From assembly GCA_021296065.1 (NCBI GenBank), contig JAGWBD010000018.1:1-32180 (forward strand): a stretch of 32,180 nt of DNA, in the 5' to 3' direction. Numbering within the stretch: the first letter of the stretch is position 1; every line of letters begins with the position of its first letter. Below are positions 1-6,966 of this stretch, piece after piece. The position numbers and the translations under genes are program-made. This stretch comes from Anaerolineae bacterium. GTDB taxonomy: Bacteria > Chloroflexota > Anaerolineae > Aggregatilineales > Phototrophicaceae. Below the pieces are notes generated by a model. It worked only from the letters and a program-made list of their open reading frames with translations, had not been told where the DNA came from and made no database searches.

Positions 1-502
1 GGGCGTGGTCGTCGTCATCCTCATCCATGTGGTCTTCGTCGGCGTGGTCGTCGTCATCCTCGTCCATTTGGTCTTCGTCGGCGTGGTCGTCGTCCTCATC
101 CTCGTGATCGTCATGACCATCATCTTCGCCGTGGTCATGCATGTCGCCACCGGGGATGACCGCAACACATTCAGAAATGACGAACAGTGATTCAGCCTTA
201 ACGGCAGCGTTGATGACTGAAAGCAGGCCTTCCTCATAGTTGGCGCCGTTGACGAAGACCAGGTCCGCGTCCGCCAGAAGTCGCAGGTCTGCAGGTGTGG
301 GCAGGAAACTGTGTGGGTCCGAGCCACGGGGAATGAGGGACAGGACTTCGGCATCGTCGCTCGCAACGCGCGCGATGACGTCAGCCGCGATGCTGTGGCT
401 GGCGACGATTGTGAGTGGCGCTTCCTGGGCGCTCAGAGACAGGCCTGGCAACAGGCACAATGCGAGTAAAGTGAACAAAAGGCTTGCTCTTGAAAGACGC
501 AC
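1..502 (-). CDS. znuA: Zinc ABC transporter substrate-binding protein, ZnuA/TroA family (C-terminus off window)
   Basis: This is a secreted metal-binding protein that would deliver Zn(II) to an ABC importer. The start is GTG at 502-500, six nt after a strong GAGGAGG at 515-509. 167 codons are visible. Residues 1-25 form a signal peptide (MRLSRASLLFTLLALCLLPG, cleavage near SLSA-Q). The family signature around residues 62-92 is clear: DPHSF (H64 is the expected first zinc ligand), TPADLRLLADADLVFVNGAN, then YEEGL. Residues 120-167 are almost entirely Asp, Glu and His, the charged loop typical of ZnuA, here built from a 13-residue repeat that continues past the window edge. The permease and ATPase partners are not visible. 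A Zur-like palindrome lies 40 bp upstream. The fold and family are secure. Zinc rather than manganese is inferred from the His/Asp loop and the operator. Confidence 0.88.
   Translation of the reverse strand, partial: MRLSRASLLFTLLALCLLPGLSLSAQEAPLTIVASHSIAADVIARVASDDAEVLSLIPRGSDPHSFLPTPADLRLLADADLVFVNGANYEEGLLSVINAAVKAESLFVISECVAVIPGGDMHDHGEDDGHDDHEDEDDDHADEDQMDEDDDDHADEDHMDEDDDDHA
2..94 (-). repeat. 39-bp in-frame tandem repeat coding the Asp/His loop of ZnuA
   Basis: Two nearly identical 39-bp copies (2-40 and 41-79) and the first 15 bp of a third (80-94) begin with GGCGTGGTCGTCGTC on the plus strand. On the minus strand each encodes 13 residues of the form HADED(Q/H)MDEDDDD. The copies differ at three positions. 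Copy number may vary between strains, and the array may extend beyond position 1. Confidence 0.85.
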
Positions 503-541
503 GACGATCCTCCTCAACAGCCACCAAAAACGTCTGCCAAA

Positions 542-556
542 TGATACACCGTATCA
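542..556. promoter_or_regulatory. Candidate Zur operator (TGATACACCGTATCA)
   Basis: This is a perfect inverted repeat TGATAC-N3-GTATCA, 40 bp upstream of the znuA GTG. It has the size and 7-1-7 layout of Fur-family boxes and resembles the cyanobacterial Zur type TGATAATNATTATCA. Its place in front of a zinc-uptake gene supports Zur control; binding is inferred. It also lies 92 bp upstream of the divergent glycosyltransferase gene. Confidence 0.5.
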
Positions 557-648
557 ACTGGCCGCGCCAGAGTGAAAAAATTATTCGTTGCAGGTTGACG
601 CATCCGGACAACAGGGACAGAATCACGCGCGAGCAAACCCGGAGCCAC

Positions 649-1371
649 ATGCGCAGGCAATTAAAGTCCAGACCGCTATTGGTCATACCGGCTCTCAATG
701 AGGCCGCCAACATTGGCAAGGTCGTGGCCTGTGCGCGCCATTACCTGCCAGATGTTGATCTGTTGGTCATTGATGACGGCTCCAGCGACGACACGGCCGC
801 GGTCGGACGCGCGGCCGGTGCGACAGTGCTGTCCTTGCCCTACAACCTTGGCATCGGGGCCGCGGTGCAGACCGGCTTCGCCTTCGCCGAGCGGCACGCT
901 TACACGGTTGTGCTGCGCAGCGACGGCGACGGGCAACATGGCGCGCAGGATTTGTGCCGCTTGCTTGAGGCCCTACGGGTGGGTGAATGCGACATCGTGA
1001 CCGGCACACGCTTCGGCGGCCACGACGGCGGCCGGTCCGTGTCGCCGGGCCGCCGCCTGGGCATCGTGCTGCTGGCGGGGCTCATTTCGCTCATTACCGG
1101 GCAACGAATCAGCGATCCAACCTCGGGTCAGGCGGCCTTCACGAGCAGGGCAATCCGTCTGTTTGCGCGGGAGTATCCGCACGATTATCCGGAGCCCGAG
1201 GGCCTCGTGCAGGCGCATCGCGCGGGCCTGCGTCTGGCCGAGTTGCCGGTTACCATGCGTCCGCGCATGGAAGGGCGGTCTTCCATCTCTCACCTTGATG
1301 GCATGTACTATATGGTCAAGGTCACGCTTGCGATTTTCATCAACCTGCTGCGTCCGCCGCAGCCGCGCTGA
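649..1371 (+). CDS. Glycosyltransferase family 2 (dolichyl-phosphate mannosyltransferase-like)
   Basis: This cytoplasmic or membrane-associated GT-A enzyme would move a sugar from a nucleotide donor to a lipid or glycan acceptor. I place the start at ATG 649, after GGAG at 641-644; the reading frame is open further upstream but that part is unlike the family. The 240-residue product has the opening VIPALNEAANIG, the nucleotide-binding DDGSSDDT near residue 44, the metal-binding DGDGQH near residue 88, and GTRFGG near residue 120. It lacks the long multi-TM C-terminal domain of GtrB-type enzymes and ends with one hydrophobic stretch (VTLAIFINLL). The next glycosyltransferase starts 14 bp later, so the two are probably one transcript. 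The acceptor is unknown. Confidence 0.85.
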   Translation: MRRQLKSRPLLVIPALNEAANIGKVVACARHYLPDVDLLVIDDGSSDDTAAVGRAAGATVLSLPYNLGIGAAVQTGFAFAERHAYTVVLRSDGDGQHGAQDLCRLLEALRVGECDIVTGTRFGGHDGGRSVSPGRRLGIVLLAGLISLITGQRISDPTSGQAAFTSRAIRLFAREYPHDYPEPEGLVQAHRAGLRLAELPVTMRPRMEGRSSISHLDGMYYMVKVTLAIFINLLRPPQPR

Positions 1372-1385
1372 GCGCCCGCTGACCC

Positions 1386-2495
1386 ATGCGCGTGCTGATG
1401 TTGTCCCGGGCCTGCCTGGTCGGCATTTACCAGCGCAAGCTGGAGGAGATTGCCGCCCGCGGCGTGGAGTTGTTGACGCTGGTGCCACCCTGCTGGCGGG
1501 ACGGCAGCGGCACGACGCGCCTGGAGCGTCTCCATATGCGCGGCTATCGCCTGGAGACCACGTCAATTCGCGCCAATGGCCATTTCCATCTGCATCACTT
1601 TCCGCAACTGGGCAAGGCACTGCGCGACTTCCGGCCGGATGTGCTGCACGTCGACGAAGAACCCTACAATCTGGCAGCCTGGCAAGCGCAGTGGCTGGGG
1701 CGCCGCGCCGGCTGTCGAACGCTGTTCTTTTGCTGGCAAAACATTCTGCGACGCTATCCGCCCCCCTTCAACCTCGGCGAGCGCTACGTGTTGCGGCGCG
1801 CGGATCACGTTATCGCGGGCACGGCGGGCGCGGCCGACGTGCTGCGCGCCAAGGGTTACGGCGGCCCATTGAGCGTCATTCCCCAGTTCGGCATTGACCC
1901 GCAATTCTTCCGGCCCGGGGAGGACAGACCGTCGCGTCCCTTCACGATTGGTTATTTCGGGCGGCTCGTGGCCGAGAAGGGGCTGCGCATGTTGTTGCAG
2001 GCTCTGGCGCAACTGGACGGGGATACGCAACTGTTGCTGATCGGCGGCGGGCCGCTGCGCGCTGAACTGAAGGCGCTGGCGCGCCAATTGAACCTGGAAG
2101 GTCGTGTGCACATTGAAGAGGCGCAACCTTCAGCTGCCATGCCGGCGCAGTACCATCGGATCGATGCCCTGGCGCTGCCCTCGCTGACGCGACACAACTG
2201 GAAAGAGCAATTCGGGCGTGTGCTGGTGGAAGCGATGGCCAGCGGCGTGCCCGCGGTCGGCTCAGACAGCGGCGCCATACCCGACGTCATCGGCGACGCC
2301 GGCCTGGTCTTTCAGGAGGCGGATGCGGCAGCCCTGGCCGCGCAATTGCGTCGCCTGCAAGGGGAAGACGGGTTGCGCCGACACCTGGCGCGGCTGGGCA
2401 GGGAACGGGCATTGCAGCATTTCACGCACGCCGGCGTGGCGGAAGCGACGGTAGCGGTCTATCGTGCATTGACGGCATCTTCCGCAGCGTCCTGA
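1386..2495 (+). CDS. Glycosyltransferase family 4 (GT-B fold)
   Basis: This 369-residue retaining GT-B enzyme is probably for surface glycan assembly. The N-terminal acceptor domain covers about residues 1-175 and includes LHVDEEPYNLAAW. The C-terminal donor domain starts near residue 185 with FTIGYFGRLVAEKGL, continues through LLLIGGGPLR, and holds the donor-site EQFGRVLVEAMASGVPAVG with the two spaced glutamates expected of the family near residues 276-284. It sits 14 bp after the GT2 gene and is probably co-transcribed. Its last 37 bp overlap the 3' end of the flippase gene on the other strand. The sugar specificity cannot be read from the sequence. Confidence 0.87.
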   Translation: MRVLMLSRACLVGIYQRKLEEIAARGVELLTLVPPCWRDGSGTTRLERLHMRGYRLETTSIRANGHFHLHHFPQLGKALRDFRPDVLHVDEEPYNLAAWQAQWLGRRAGCRTLFFCWQNILRRYPPPFNLGERYVLRRADHVIAGTAGAADVLRAKGYGGPLSVIPQFGIDPQFFRPGEDRPSRPFTIGYFGRLVAEKGLRMLLQALAQLDGDTQLLLIGGGPLRAELKALARQLNLEGRVHIEEAQPSAAMPAQYHRIDALALPSLTRHNWKEQFGRVLVEAMASGVPAVGSDSGAIPDVIGDAGLVFQEADAAALAAQLRRLQGEDGLRRHLARLGRERALQHFTHAGVAEATVAVYRALTASSAAS

Positions 2496-3988
2496 CCATT
2501 GCCGGACGCCTGGTCCGACACGTTTCGGGTGGCGCGCGGCCGAAACGGGCCGGGCAAGGTCTGACACAGGCTGACCAGCAGGGCGCGATCACCGCCATCC
2601 AGAATTCGCGACAACCCGGCCAAATAAAGCAGCATGCCGGTCACCATGGCCGCCAGCGGGCTCAAGAGCTGCGAAACGGCGATCATCCAGGCGGCCAGCA
2701 CAAGCGTCAACGCCAAAAGAGGCAGGCTGCGTTTGATCAGCGGTCGCCAGGCGGCTGCGGGCGTACTGCGCAGCAGCATGACCAGCACCAGCAGGACTGA
2801 CCCGAGGGAGGCAAGGGCAGCGCCGTTGACGCCCAGGCGCGGCAGAAGCAGCGCGTTGAGGGCGATGTTCAGCGACAGGCCCGCCACGCGCACGACCAAC
2901 ATGCGTCGCTGCCGGTTGCTGGTGATGAGCGCCTGGATAAACACATCGGCGACAAGACGCAGCATCCCGAACCAGACCAGGATGCGCAGGACGCCCGCCG
3001 CCGGCAGGAATGTTTCGCCAAAGAGCGGGACGGTAATCTCCGGCGCGAAGAGCGACAGGAGCAAGGTCAGAGGGAGGCTGGCCAGCAAGGTAAACCAGGC
3101 CAGGCGGCTGACGATGCTGTGCACCGCGGGGCCGCTGGCGCGTGACATCATGGGGAAAAGCGACGTCAGTACGGTGGTTCCCAGCAACTCGATCATGCCG
3201 GTGACGATGACGAAAGCGGCGGTGAGCCAGCCGTTCTGCGCCTCACCCAGCAAGCGAATGGTCATCAGTTTGTCTGCATGTACCCAGGCGAGGGACAGCA
3301 GGCTGGTGATGGCCAGCGGCAGGCTGTCGATCAGTAGACTGCGCAGCAAATCGCGTCGCATTGGTTTCGGCCGCAGGCCGCCTTGCAGGACCAGCCCCCA
3401 GAGCATGGCGGCGCGCGCCAGGCCCGCCAAAATGGTGGCGACGTAGAGGCCGGGAAGTCCGTAGCCGCCGGCCAGGGCCAGGGCCGCCGCGGCCAGCAGC
3501 AGAAGCATGTGCAACACCGTCACCAGGGAGGTCGAGCGCATGCGTTCCTGTGCCAGCAGTTGCTCGAAACACAGGTTGCCCAGGGCGTCGACCAGCAGAC
3601 TGATAGAGGCCAGGGCCAGTAGATTGCGGAAATCCGGATCGAAGCCGGCAAATGGCGCGGCGATGTTTAACAGCAGCCAGGCCAGCAGGGCCATGCCACT
3701 GCGAAGCAACAAGGTCGTGCCAAGATAGTCCCCCCCGCGCTGCGGCTGACGCGCCACCTCGCGCACGACGATTGCACCTGTGCCAAAGTTGGTGAAGGCT
3801 GCGCCGATTGCGATGAAGGAAGCGATGGCACCGTAAATGCCGTAACCGGCTTCGCCGAGGAAACGCGCCAGCACCAGTTGCCAAAGAAATAGCAAACCCC
3901 TGGCGATGACGGTGGACAAAGTCAGGGCGCTGACGTTGCGCAGGGCCCGCCGGGCGTCGGTCGGGGATACAGCAGCGCCGGCCGTCAA
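2459..3988 (-). CDS. Polysaccharide flippase, oligosaccharidyl-lipid (Wzx/RfbX-type) family
   Basis: This is an integral membrane protein of about 509 residues with roughly 14 hydrophobic segments. The start of the first bundle reads TLSTVIARGLLFLWQLVLAR then FLGEAGYGIYG, a typical opening of the MATE-related polysaccharide exporters that flip lipid-linked glycans. I prefer TTG 3988-3986, because it overlaps the upstream stop as TTGA and follows GGGAG by 7 nt. An in-frame ATG at 4015 lies inside the upstream gene and lacks a good ribosome site. The neighbours on both sides include glycosyltransferases, which fits export of a surface glycan. The stop lies inside the 3' end of the convergent GT4 gene. 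Confidence 0.82.
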   Translation of the reverse strand: MTAGAAVSPTDARRALRNVSALTLSTVIARGLLFLWQLVLARFLGEAGYGIYGAIASFIAIGAAFTNFGTGAIVVREVARQPQRGGDYLGTTLLLRSGMALLAWLLLNIAAPFAGFDPDFRNLLALASISLLVDALGNLCFEQLLAQERMRSTSLVTVLHMLLLLAAAALALAGGYGLPGLYVATILAGLARAAMLWGLVLQGGLRPKPMRRDLLRSLLIDSLPLAITSLLSLAWVHADKLMTIRLLGEAQNGWLTAAFVIVTGMIELLGTTVLTSLFPMMSRASGPAVHSIVSRLAWFTLLASLPLTLLLSLFAPEITVPLFGETFLPAAGVLRILVWFGMLRLVADVFIQALITSNRQRRMLVVRVAGLSLNIALNALLLPRLGVNGAALASLGSVLLVLVMLLRSTPAAAWRPLIKRSLPLLALTLVLAAWMIAVSQLLSPLAAMVTGMLLYLAGLSRILDGGDRALLVSLCQTLPGPFRPRATRNVSDQASGNGQDAAEDAVNAR

Positions 3989-4383
3989 GTCGCATCTCCC
4001 GTTTCCAGGCGCCACTGCACCAGGACCGCCGTCGCCGCCGTCTCATCGTCAACGAAACGCAGGAGGCGTCGGCCGTCGCTGTAATTGCCATCCGCACCGC
4101 CAATCATCCCGGCAATCGTCGGCTCCAGGCCGATGACCAGCAAGCGGTTGCGCATACGCGGGTGTAACGCAACGCCCAGACTGCGAATGTGACCGAAGGC
4201 GCCGGCCGGCAATTTTCCGGCCTGACGCAAATCAAGGACCATTTCGACCGGTTCACCCGCCTGCGGAAGTTGCAGTGCCGCGCGTCGCATGCCCTTGTGC
4301 AGGTCGTTCCAGTTCCAGGGAGGCGTCGGGACCAGGTACAGGACCTTGCCGCAGTCCTCGTTCAGGGAACTGTTCAGTGGCAC
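3985..4383 (-). CDS. Small soluble protein of unknown function, STAS/SpoIIAA-like
   Basis: I do not recognise this family with certainty. About 132 residues follow GTG 4383, which overlaps the end of the NUDIX gene by 10 nt; the frame is open to 4437 but that extension lies inside the NUDIX gene. The core KVLYLVPTPPWNW, VEMVLDLRQAGKLP, LGVALHPRMRNRLLVIGL and LRFVDDETAATAVL alternates strands and helices in a way reminiscent of STAS/SpoIIAA domains. The strand-ending aspartate in MVLDLR is where such domains place key residues. There is no signal peptide or membrane segment. It is coupled to the NUDIX gene before it and the flippase after it. The fold assignment is a guess from pattern, not a demonstrated match. 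Confidence 0.6.
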   Translation of the reverse strand: MPLNSSLNEDCGKVLYLVPTPPWNWNDLHKGMRRAALQLPQAGEPVEMVLDLRQAGKLPAGAFGHIRSLGVALHPRMRNRLLVIGLEPTIAGMIGGADGNYSDGRRLLRFVDDETAATAVLVQWRLETGDAT

Positions 4384-4814
4384 GGATTTGACTGCAACAG
4401 GTCGGACAGCCCCTCCGGCACCAGCGGTGCGTCGCACATTTCGTCCAGCGCAAGCCAGCGCGCAATGATGCGTCGTTGGCCCTCGCGGCCTTCCACGTGC
4501 TCCCTTTCATAAATGCCAGGGTCGAGGAATTCGGCGTCGAAGATCAAGAGCAACTCATGGCGGGGTTTGTCTCGATAATGAAAGATGCTTTCCAGTGCGC
4601 CCAGATAGCGCGGTTCGCTGATCGCCTGCCCGAGTTCCTCGTCGATTTCCCGCACGATCGCCTCGGCACCGGTCTCGCCAAAGTCGATGCCGCCGCCCAG
4701 GGTTCGGTAAAAGCTCGCCCCGTTGCTGCGGTCGCGGCCCCTGGCGACGAGGATGCGACCCTTGTGCCGAAAAACGCAGAGCGCCTTCGGACGTATGCGA
4801 GGCTTGCGCGCCAT
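4374..4814 (-). CDS. NUDIX hydrolase
   Basis: This 146-residue soluble hydrolase would cleave a nucleoside diphosphate linked to another moiety. The Nudix box is at residues 41-62: G41-GIDFG-E47, seven residues, then R55-E56-I-D-E59-E60-L-G62, with all metal-binding glutamates kept. The start ATG 4814-4812 shares one base with the stop of the CBS-HEPN gene (TGATG), which indicates translational coupling; the longer open frame upstream is only overlap with that gene. Substrate is unknown. The N-terminal RPKALCVFRHKGRILVARG is typical of small MutT/ADP-sugar members. The next gene starts 10 nt inside its 3' end. Confidence 0.88.
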   Translation of the reverse strand: MARKPRIRPKALCVFRHKGRILVARGRDRSNGASFYRTLGGGIDFGETGAEAIVREIDEELGQAISEPRYLGALESIFHYRDKPRHELLLIFDAEFLDPGIYEREHVEGREGQRRIIARWLALDEMCDAPLVPEGLSDLLQSNPCH

Positions 4815-5602
4815 CAGCAATCCTGCGCCGTGGCTATTGCCTTCTCGATGCGCTGATGCAGGTCGGCGAGGCGTTCGCAGGCATCGTTCAGGCCGGCGAG
4901 GTCCTCCCAACGCTCAATCAGCGGGCGTGCAGGGTGGCTGATGCGGTTGCGAATGCCTTGCAGGTCCATCGCCCTGCGGCACTGACTGTTGGATGCGAAA
5001 CCGAGCAGGTTGCGCACGCCCTCATGTTTGCGGGCAATATCAATGATGTCGCCCAGGTCCATCATCTGCAGCAATTCCAGCTCAACGTCGCCACGTGCCT
5101 GTCGCCCGCGGTCCGCCTGCAGCCGTTTCCGGCGCGACGCCGTGATAAAGGGGAGAAAGTCAGCGTCGCCATCAAGCACCAGACGCAGCAAACGGGCCAG
5201 CTCCAACTCGAAATGCGCGACCAGCAGATAAACGCTGGCCCGTGCCGGGATCTTGTTGAGGTCCGCCGGAGCCACCAGGCCAACGACGGCGCTGGCCTGC
5301 AGCACGAGGAAGACCCGCTTTGGCTGCTGTGCGAATAGCCTGATCAGTTGGAGGATGGAGGTATCGGTCGCCAGCAACCAGTCGGCTGTAAGCGGCAGGG
5401 GCGCGGCGCCGGCAGCCAAATTGTCGCGGCTGATGATGCCTTCAACGCCGTTTTCGTCCAGCACCGGAATGTAGGTCAGGTTGTGTGCGACAGCTGCATC
5501 CACCACGACCTCGCGTGGCTCGCCAGCGCGCCAGCAGGTCAACTGGTCGAGCGGTGTGGCGATGTCCAACACCGTGTATTCCGGCTCGTGGCGTCGCTTC
5601 AT
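4814..5602 (-). CDS. CBS-domain protein with C-terminal HEPN-like domain
   Basis: The product is 262 residues and soluble. Residues about 10-125 form a tandem CBS pair, a nucleotide-sensing module: LDQLTCWRAGEPREVVVDAA, then YIPVLDENGVEGIISRDNL, then a second unit with VFLVLQASAVVGLVAPADL. The remaining 130 residues are helical and charged and carry R218-N-R-I-S-H223. This matches the R-(polar)-x3-H form of the HEPN RNase motif and sits before a last helix (ACERLADLHQRIEKAI), as in other HEPN folds. The start ATG 5602 follows a candidate promoter and inverted repeat. It is the first gene of a coupled run with NUDIX, the STAS-like protein and the flippase. CBS is secure. HEPN rests on one motif and helix layout, so RNase activity is inference. 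Confidence 0.72.
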   Translation of the reverse strand: MKRRHEPEYTVLDIATPLDQLTCWRAGEPREVVVDAAVAHNLTYIPVLDENGVEGIISRDNLAAGAAPLPLTADWLLATDTSILQLIRLFAQQPKRVFLVLQASAVVGLVAPADLNKIPARASVYLLVAHFELELARLLRLVLDGDADFLPFITASRRKRLQADRGRQARGDVELELLQMMDLGDIIDIARKHEGVRNLLGFASNSQCRRAMDLQGIRNRISHPARPLIERWEDLAGLNDACERLADLHQRIEKAIATAQDC

Positions 5603-5612
5603 CCGCTACCCT

Positions 5613-5636
5613 GCAGACAGGTCTGCGGCCAGTGTA
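5613..5636 (-). promoter_or_regulatory. Candidate -10 and inverted repeat upstream of the CBS-HEPN gene
   Basis: Reading the minus strand, a -10-like TACACT occupies 5636-5631. Between it and the ATG at 5602 lies a perfect inverted repeat GCAGAC-AG-GTCTGC (5613-5626) at the expected transcription start. No convincing -35 is visible. The repeat could be an operator or a small hairpin in the leader. Confidence 0.35.
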
Positions 5637-5743
5637 CCATGCTGCCATCGGCCGACGATTAACGAGTGAGGGGAAGCCTGGCATCCATTCAGTCGAGGGA
5701 CAGCCCGCAGTCATCGCTGCTCCCGCCGGATCGGACCGGGCAA

Positions 5744-5772
5744 TTGTGAGGCCCCAAACGCGCGATTATACT
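5744..5772 (+). promoter_or_regulatory. Sigma-70-type promoter for the GT9 gene
   Basis: TTGTGA at 5744-5749 and TATACT at 5767-5772 are separated by exactly 17 bp. Transcription should start near 5779, giving a leader of about 138 nt before the GTG at 5917. The rest of the 5603-5916 region holds the minus-strand promoter above and a 39-codon ORF; I see no terminator or RNA gene. Confidence 0.55.
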
Positions 5773-5800
5773 CGTCTCTTGAAGCAGAAAGACCGCGCAC

Positions 5801-5920
5801 ATGTCGGTAATCACTACAACGCTCCGGATACCAATCTTGTTCACTGCGCACGAGAACGTGGCTGGCGTCAGGCAATTGTCGGTGGAGGCCAATCGCTACC
5901 GGCTGGTCAATGGGGCGTGA
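5801..5920 (+). CDS. 39-codon ORF leading into the GT9 gene (possible coupled leader or MoaD-like remnant)
   Basis: This ATG-started ORF of 39 residues ends in TGA at 5918-5920, which overlaps the GTG start of the GT9 gene as GTGA, a layout typical of translational coupling. Its beginning (MSVITTTLRIPILFTAHENV) loosely resembles the first beta hairpin of ThiS/MoaD sulfur carriers. It is half the usual length and has no C-terminal Gly-Gly, so if related it is a remnant. The ribosome site is weak (AGAAAG about 8 nt upstream). It could equally be chance. Confidence 0.3.
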   Translation: MSVITTTLRIPILFTAHENVAGVRQLSVEANRYRLVNGA

Positions 5921-6966
5921 GCCGCGACCTGCAACCCCGTCGTATCGCAGTGCTGCTGCCCTGCTGCATCGGCGACGTGCTGATGGCGACGCCCACGCTG
6001 GCCGCATTGCGTCGCGCCTGGCCAAATGCACACGTCAGCTGGGTGGCCGGTGGCGCCGCGAGGGCGCTCATCAGCGACCACGACCAGGTGGATGCCACCC
6101 TGGAGTGCGACCCTCTGCCGCAACGCTCGCTGGCCTCACTGTGGCAATTGCTGCGTCTGCTGCGAGCCGGCCGCTTTGATCTGGTTGTTTCGCTGTCGCG
6201 TTCTCCTCTTGTCAGTCTGGCTGTCAGGCTGAGTGGGATTCCCTTGCGCGTCGGCCTGGACAGCGCTGGCCGCGGCCCTGGCTATAACCTGCGCGTCCCG
6301 CTGGAACCGGGCGAGTTGCGCCATGAAGCGGAGATTTACCTTGACGCAGCGCGTGCCCTCGGCCACGATGTCAGCGACTGTTGCGCGCGCATGCCCGTGC
6401 AGGATGCGTTGTGGCCGGAACTGCGGCGGCGGCTGACAGGGGCGGGCATCGATCCGCAGCGCTATGTCCTGTTGTTTCCCGCCGGCGGCAGCAACCCGGG
6501 TATGCAGCTCCTGCAGAAGCGCTGGCCGTCAGTGCACTATGCCCGGTTGGCGCGTGAACTGGACATGGACGTCGTGCTGGTGGGCGGGCCGCAGGATATT
6601 ACGGCGCTGGCAGAGGCGTGCAAAGGGGTTGAGAGGCCGACCCTGTGCCTGGCAGGTCAATTGTCCTTCGCGCAAATTGCCTTGCTTGCCCGGCGCGCTG
6701 CGGTCAGCGTTGGCAACGACAGCGGCCTGACGCACCTGGCCGCGGCTGCCGGCGGGCGCACAGTCGCCATATTTGGCCCCAGTGATCCGCGGCGCTACGC
6801 GCCCTTTACACCGGGCGTACTGGTCTTGTGGAAGCCGGGGCCGCTGCCACATGCCGGCGTCAGCGCAGGCGCTGCGCCAGGCTGGAACTGGCAGCAGCAC
6901 GGCATCGCGGTTGTGGACGTCTGTTCGCGAGTGCGGGACTTTCTGGCTACCAGAGCGTCGACCTGA
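5917..6966 (+). CDS. Glycosyltransferase family 9 (heptosyltransferase-like)
   Basis: This 349-residue GT-B enzyme is related to ADP-heptose:LPS heptosyltransferases. It opens with RIAVLLPCCIGDVLMATPTL, the typical first strand and glycine loop followed by the conserved aspartate of the family. The donor-side signature GNDSGLTH (residues 266-273) is followed by AAAAGG and VAIFGPSDPRRYAPF. The start is GTG 5917; the frame is open far upstream, but the protein family begins here and the GTG overlaps the preceding small ORF. The 3' end overlaps the convergent enolase-superfamily gene by 20 bp. If the host lacks LPS, the acceptor must be another surface glycan. Confidence 0.84.
   Translation: MSRDLQPRRIAVLLPCCIGDVLMATPTLAALRRAWPNAHVSWVAGGAARALISDHDQVDATLECDPLPQRSLASLWQLLRLLRAGRFDLVVSLSRSPLVSLAVRLSGIPLRVGLDSAGRGPGYNLRVPLEPGELRHEAEIYLDAARALGHDVSDCCARMPVQDALWPELRRRLTGAGIDPQRYVLLFPAGGSNPGMQLLQKRWPSVHYARLARELDMDVVLVGGPQDITALAEACKGVERPTLCLAGQLSFAQIALLARRAAVSVGNDSGLTHLAAAAGGRTVAIFGPSDPRRYAPFTPGVLVLWKPGPLPHAGVSAGAAPGWNWQQHGIAVVDVCSRVRDFLATRAST

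Noticed and set aside
5-190. Plus-strand valine-rich hydrophobic ORF
   Set aside because: It is the complement of the Asp/His repeat of znuA; GTC/GTG runs are the shadow of GAC/CAC codons.
5485-5916. Upstream extension of the GT9 frame
   Set aside because: It overlaps the promoter and the start of the CBS-HEPN gene, and GT9 proteins begin at the RIAVLLP strand.
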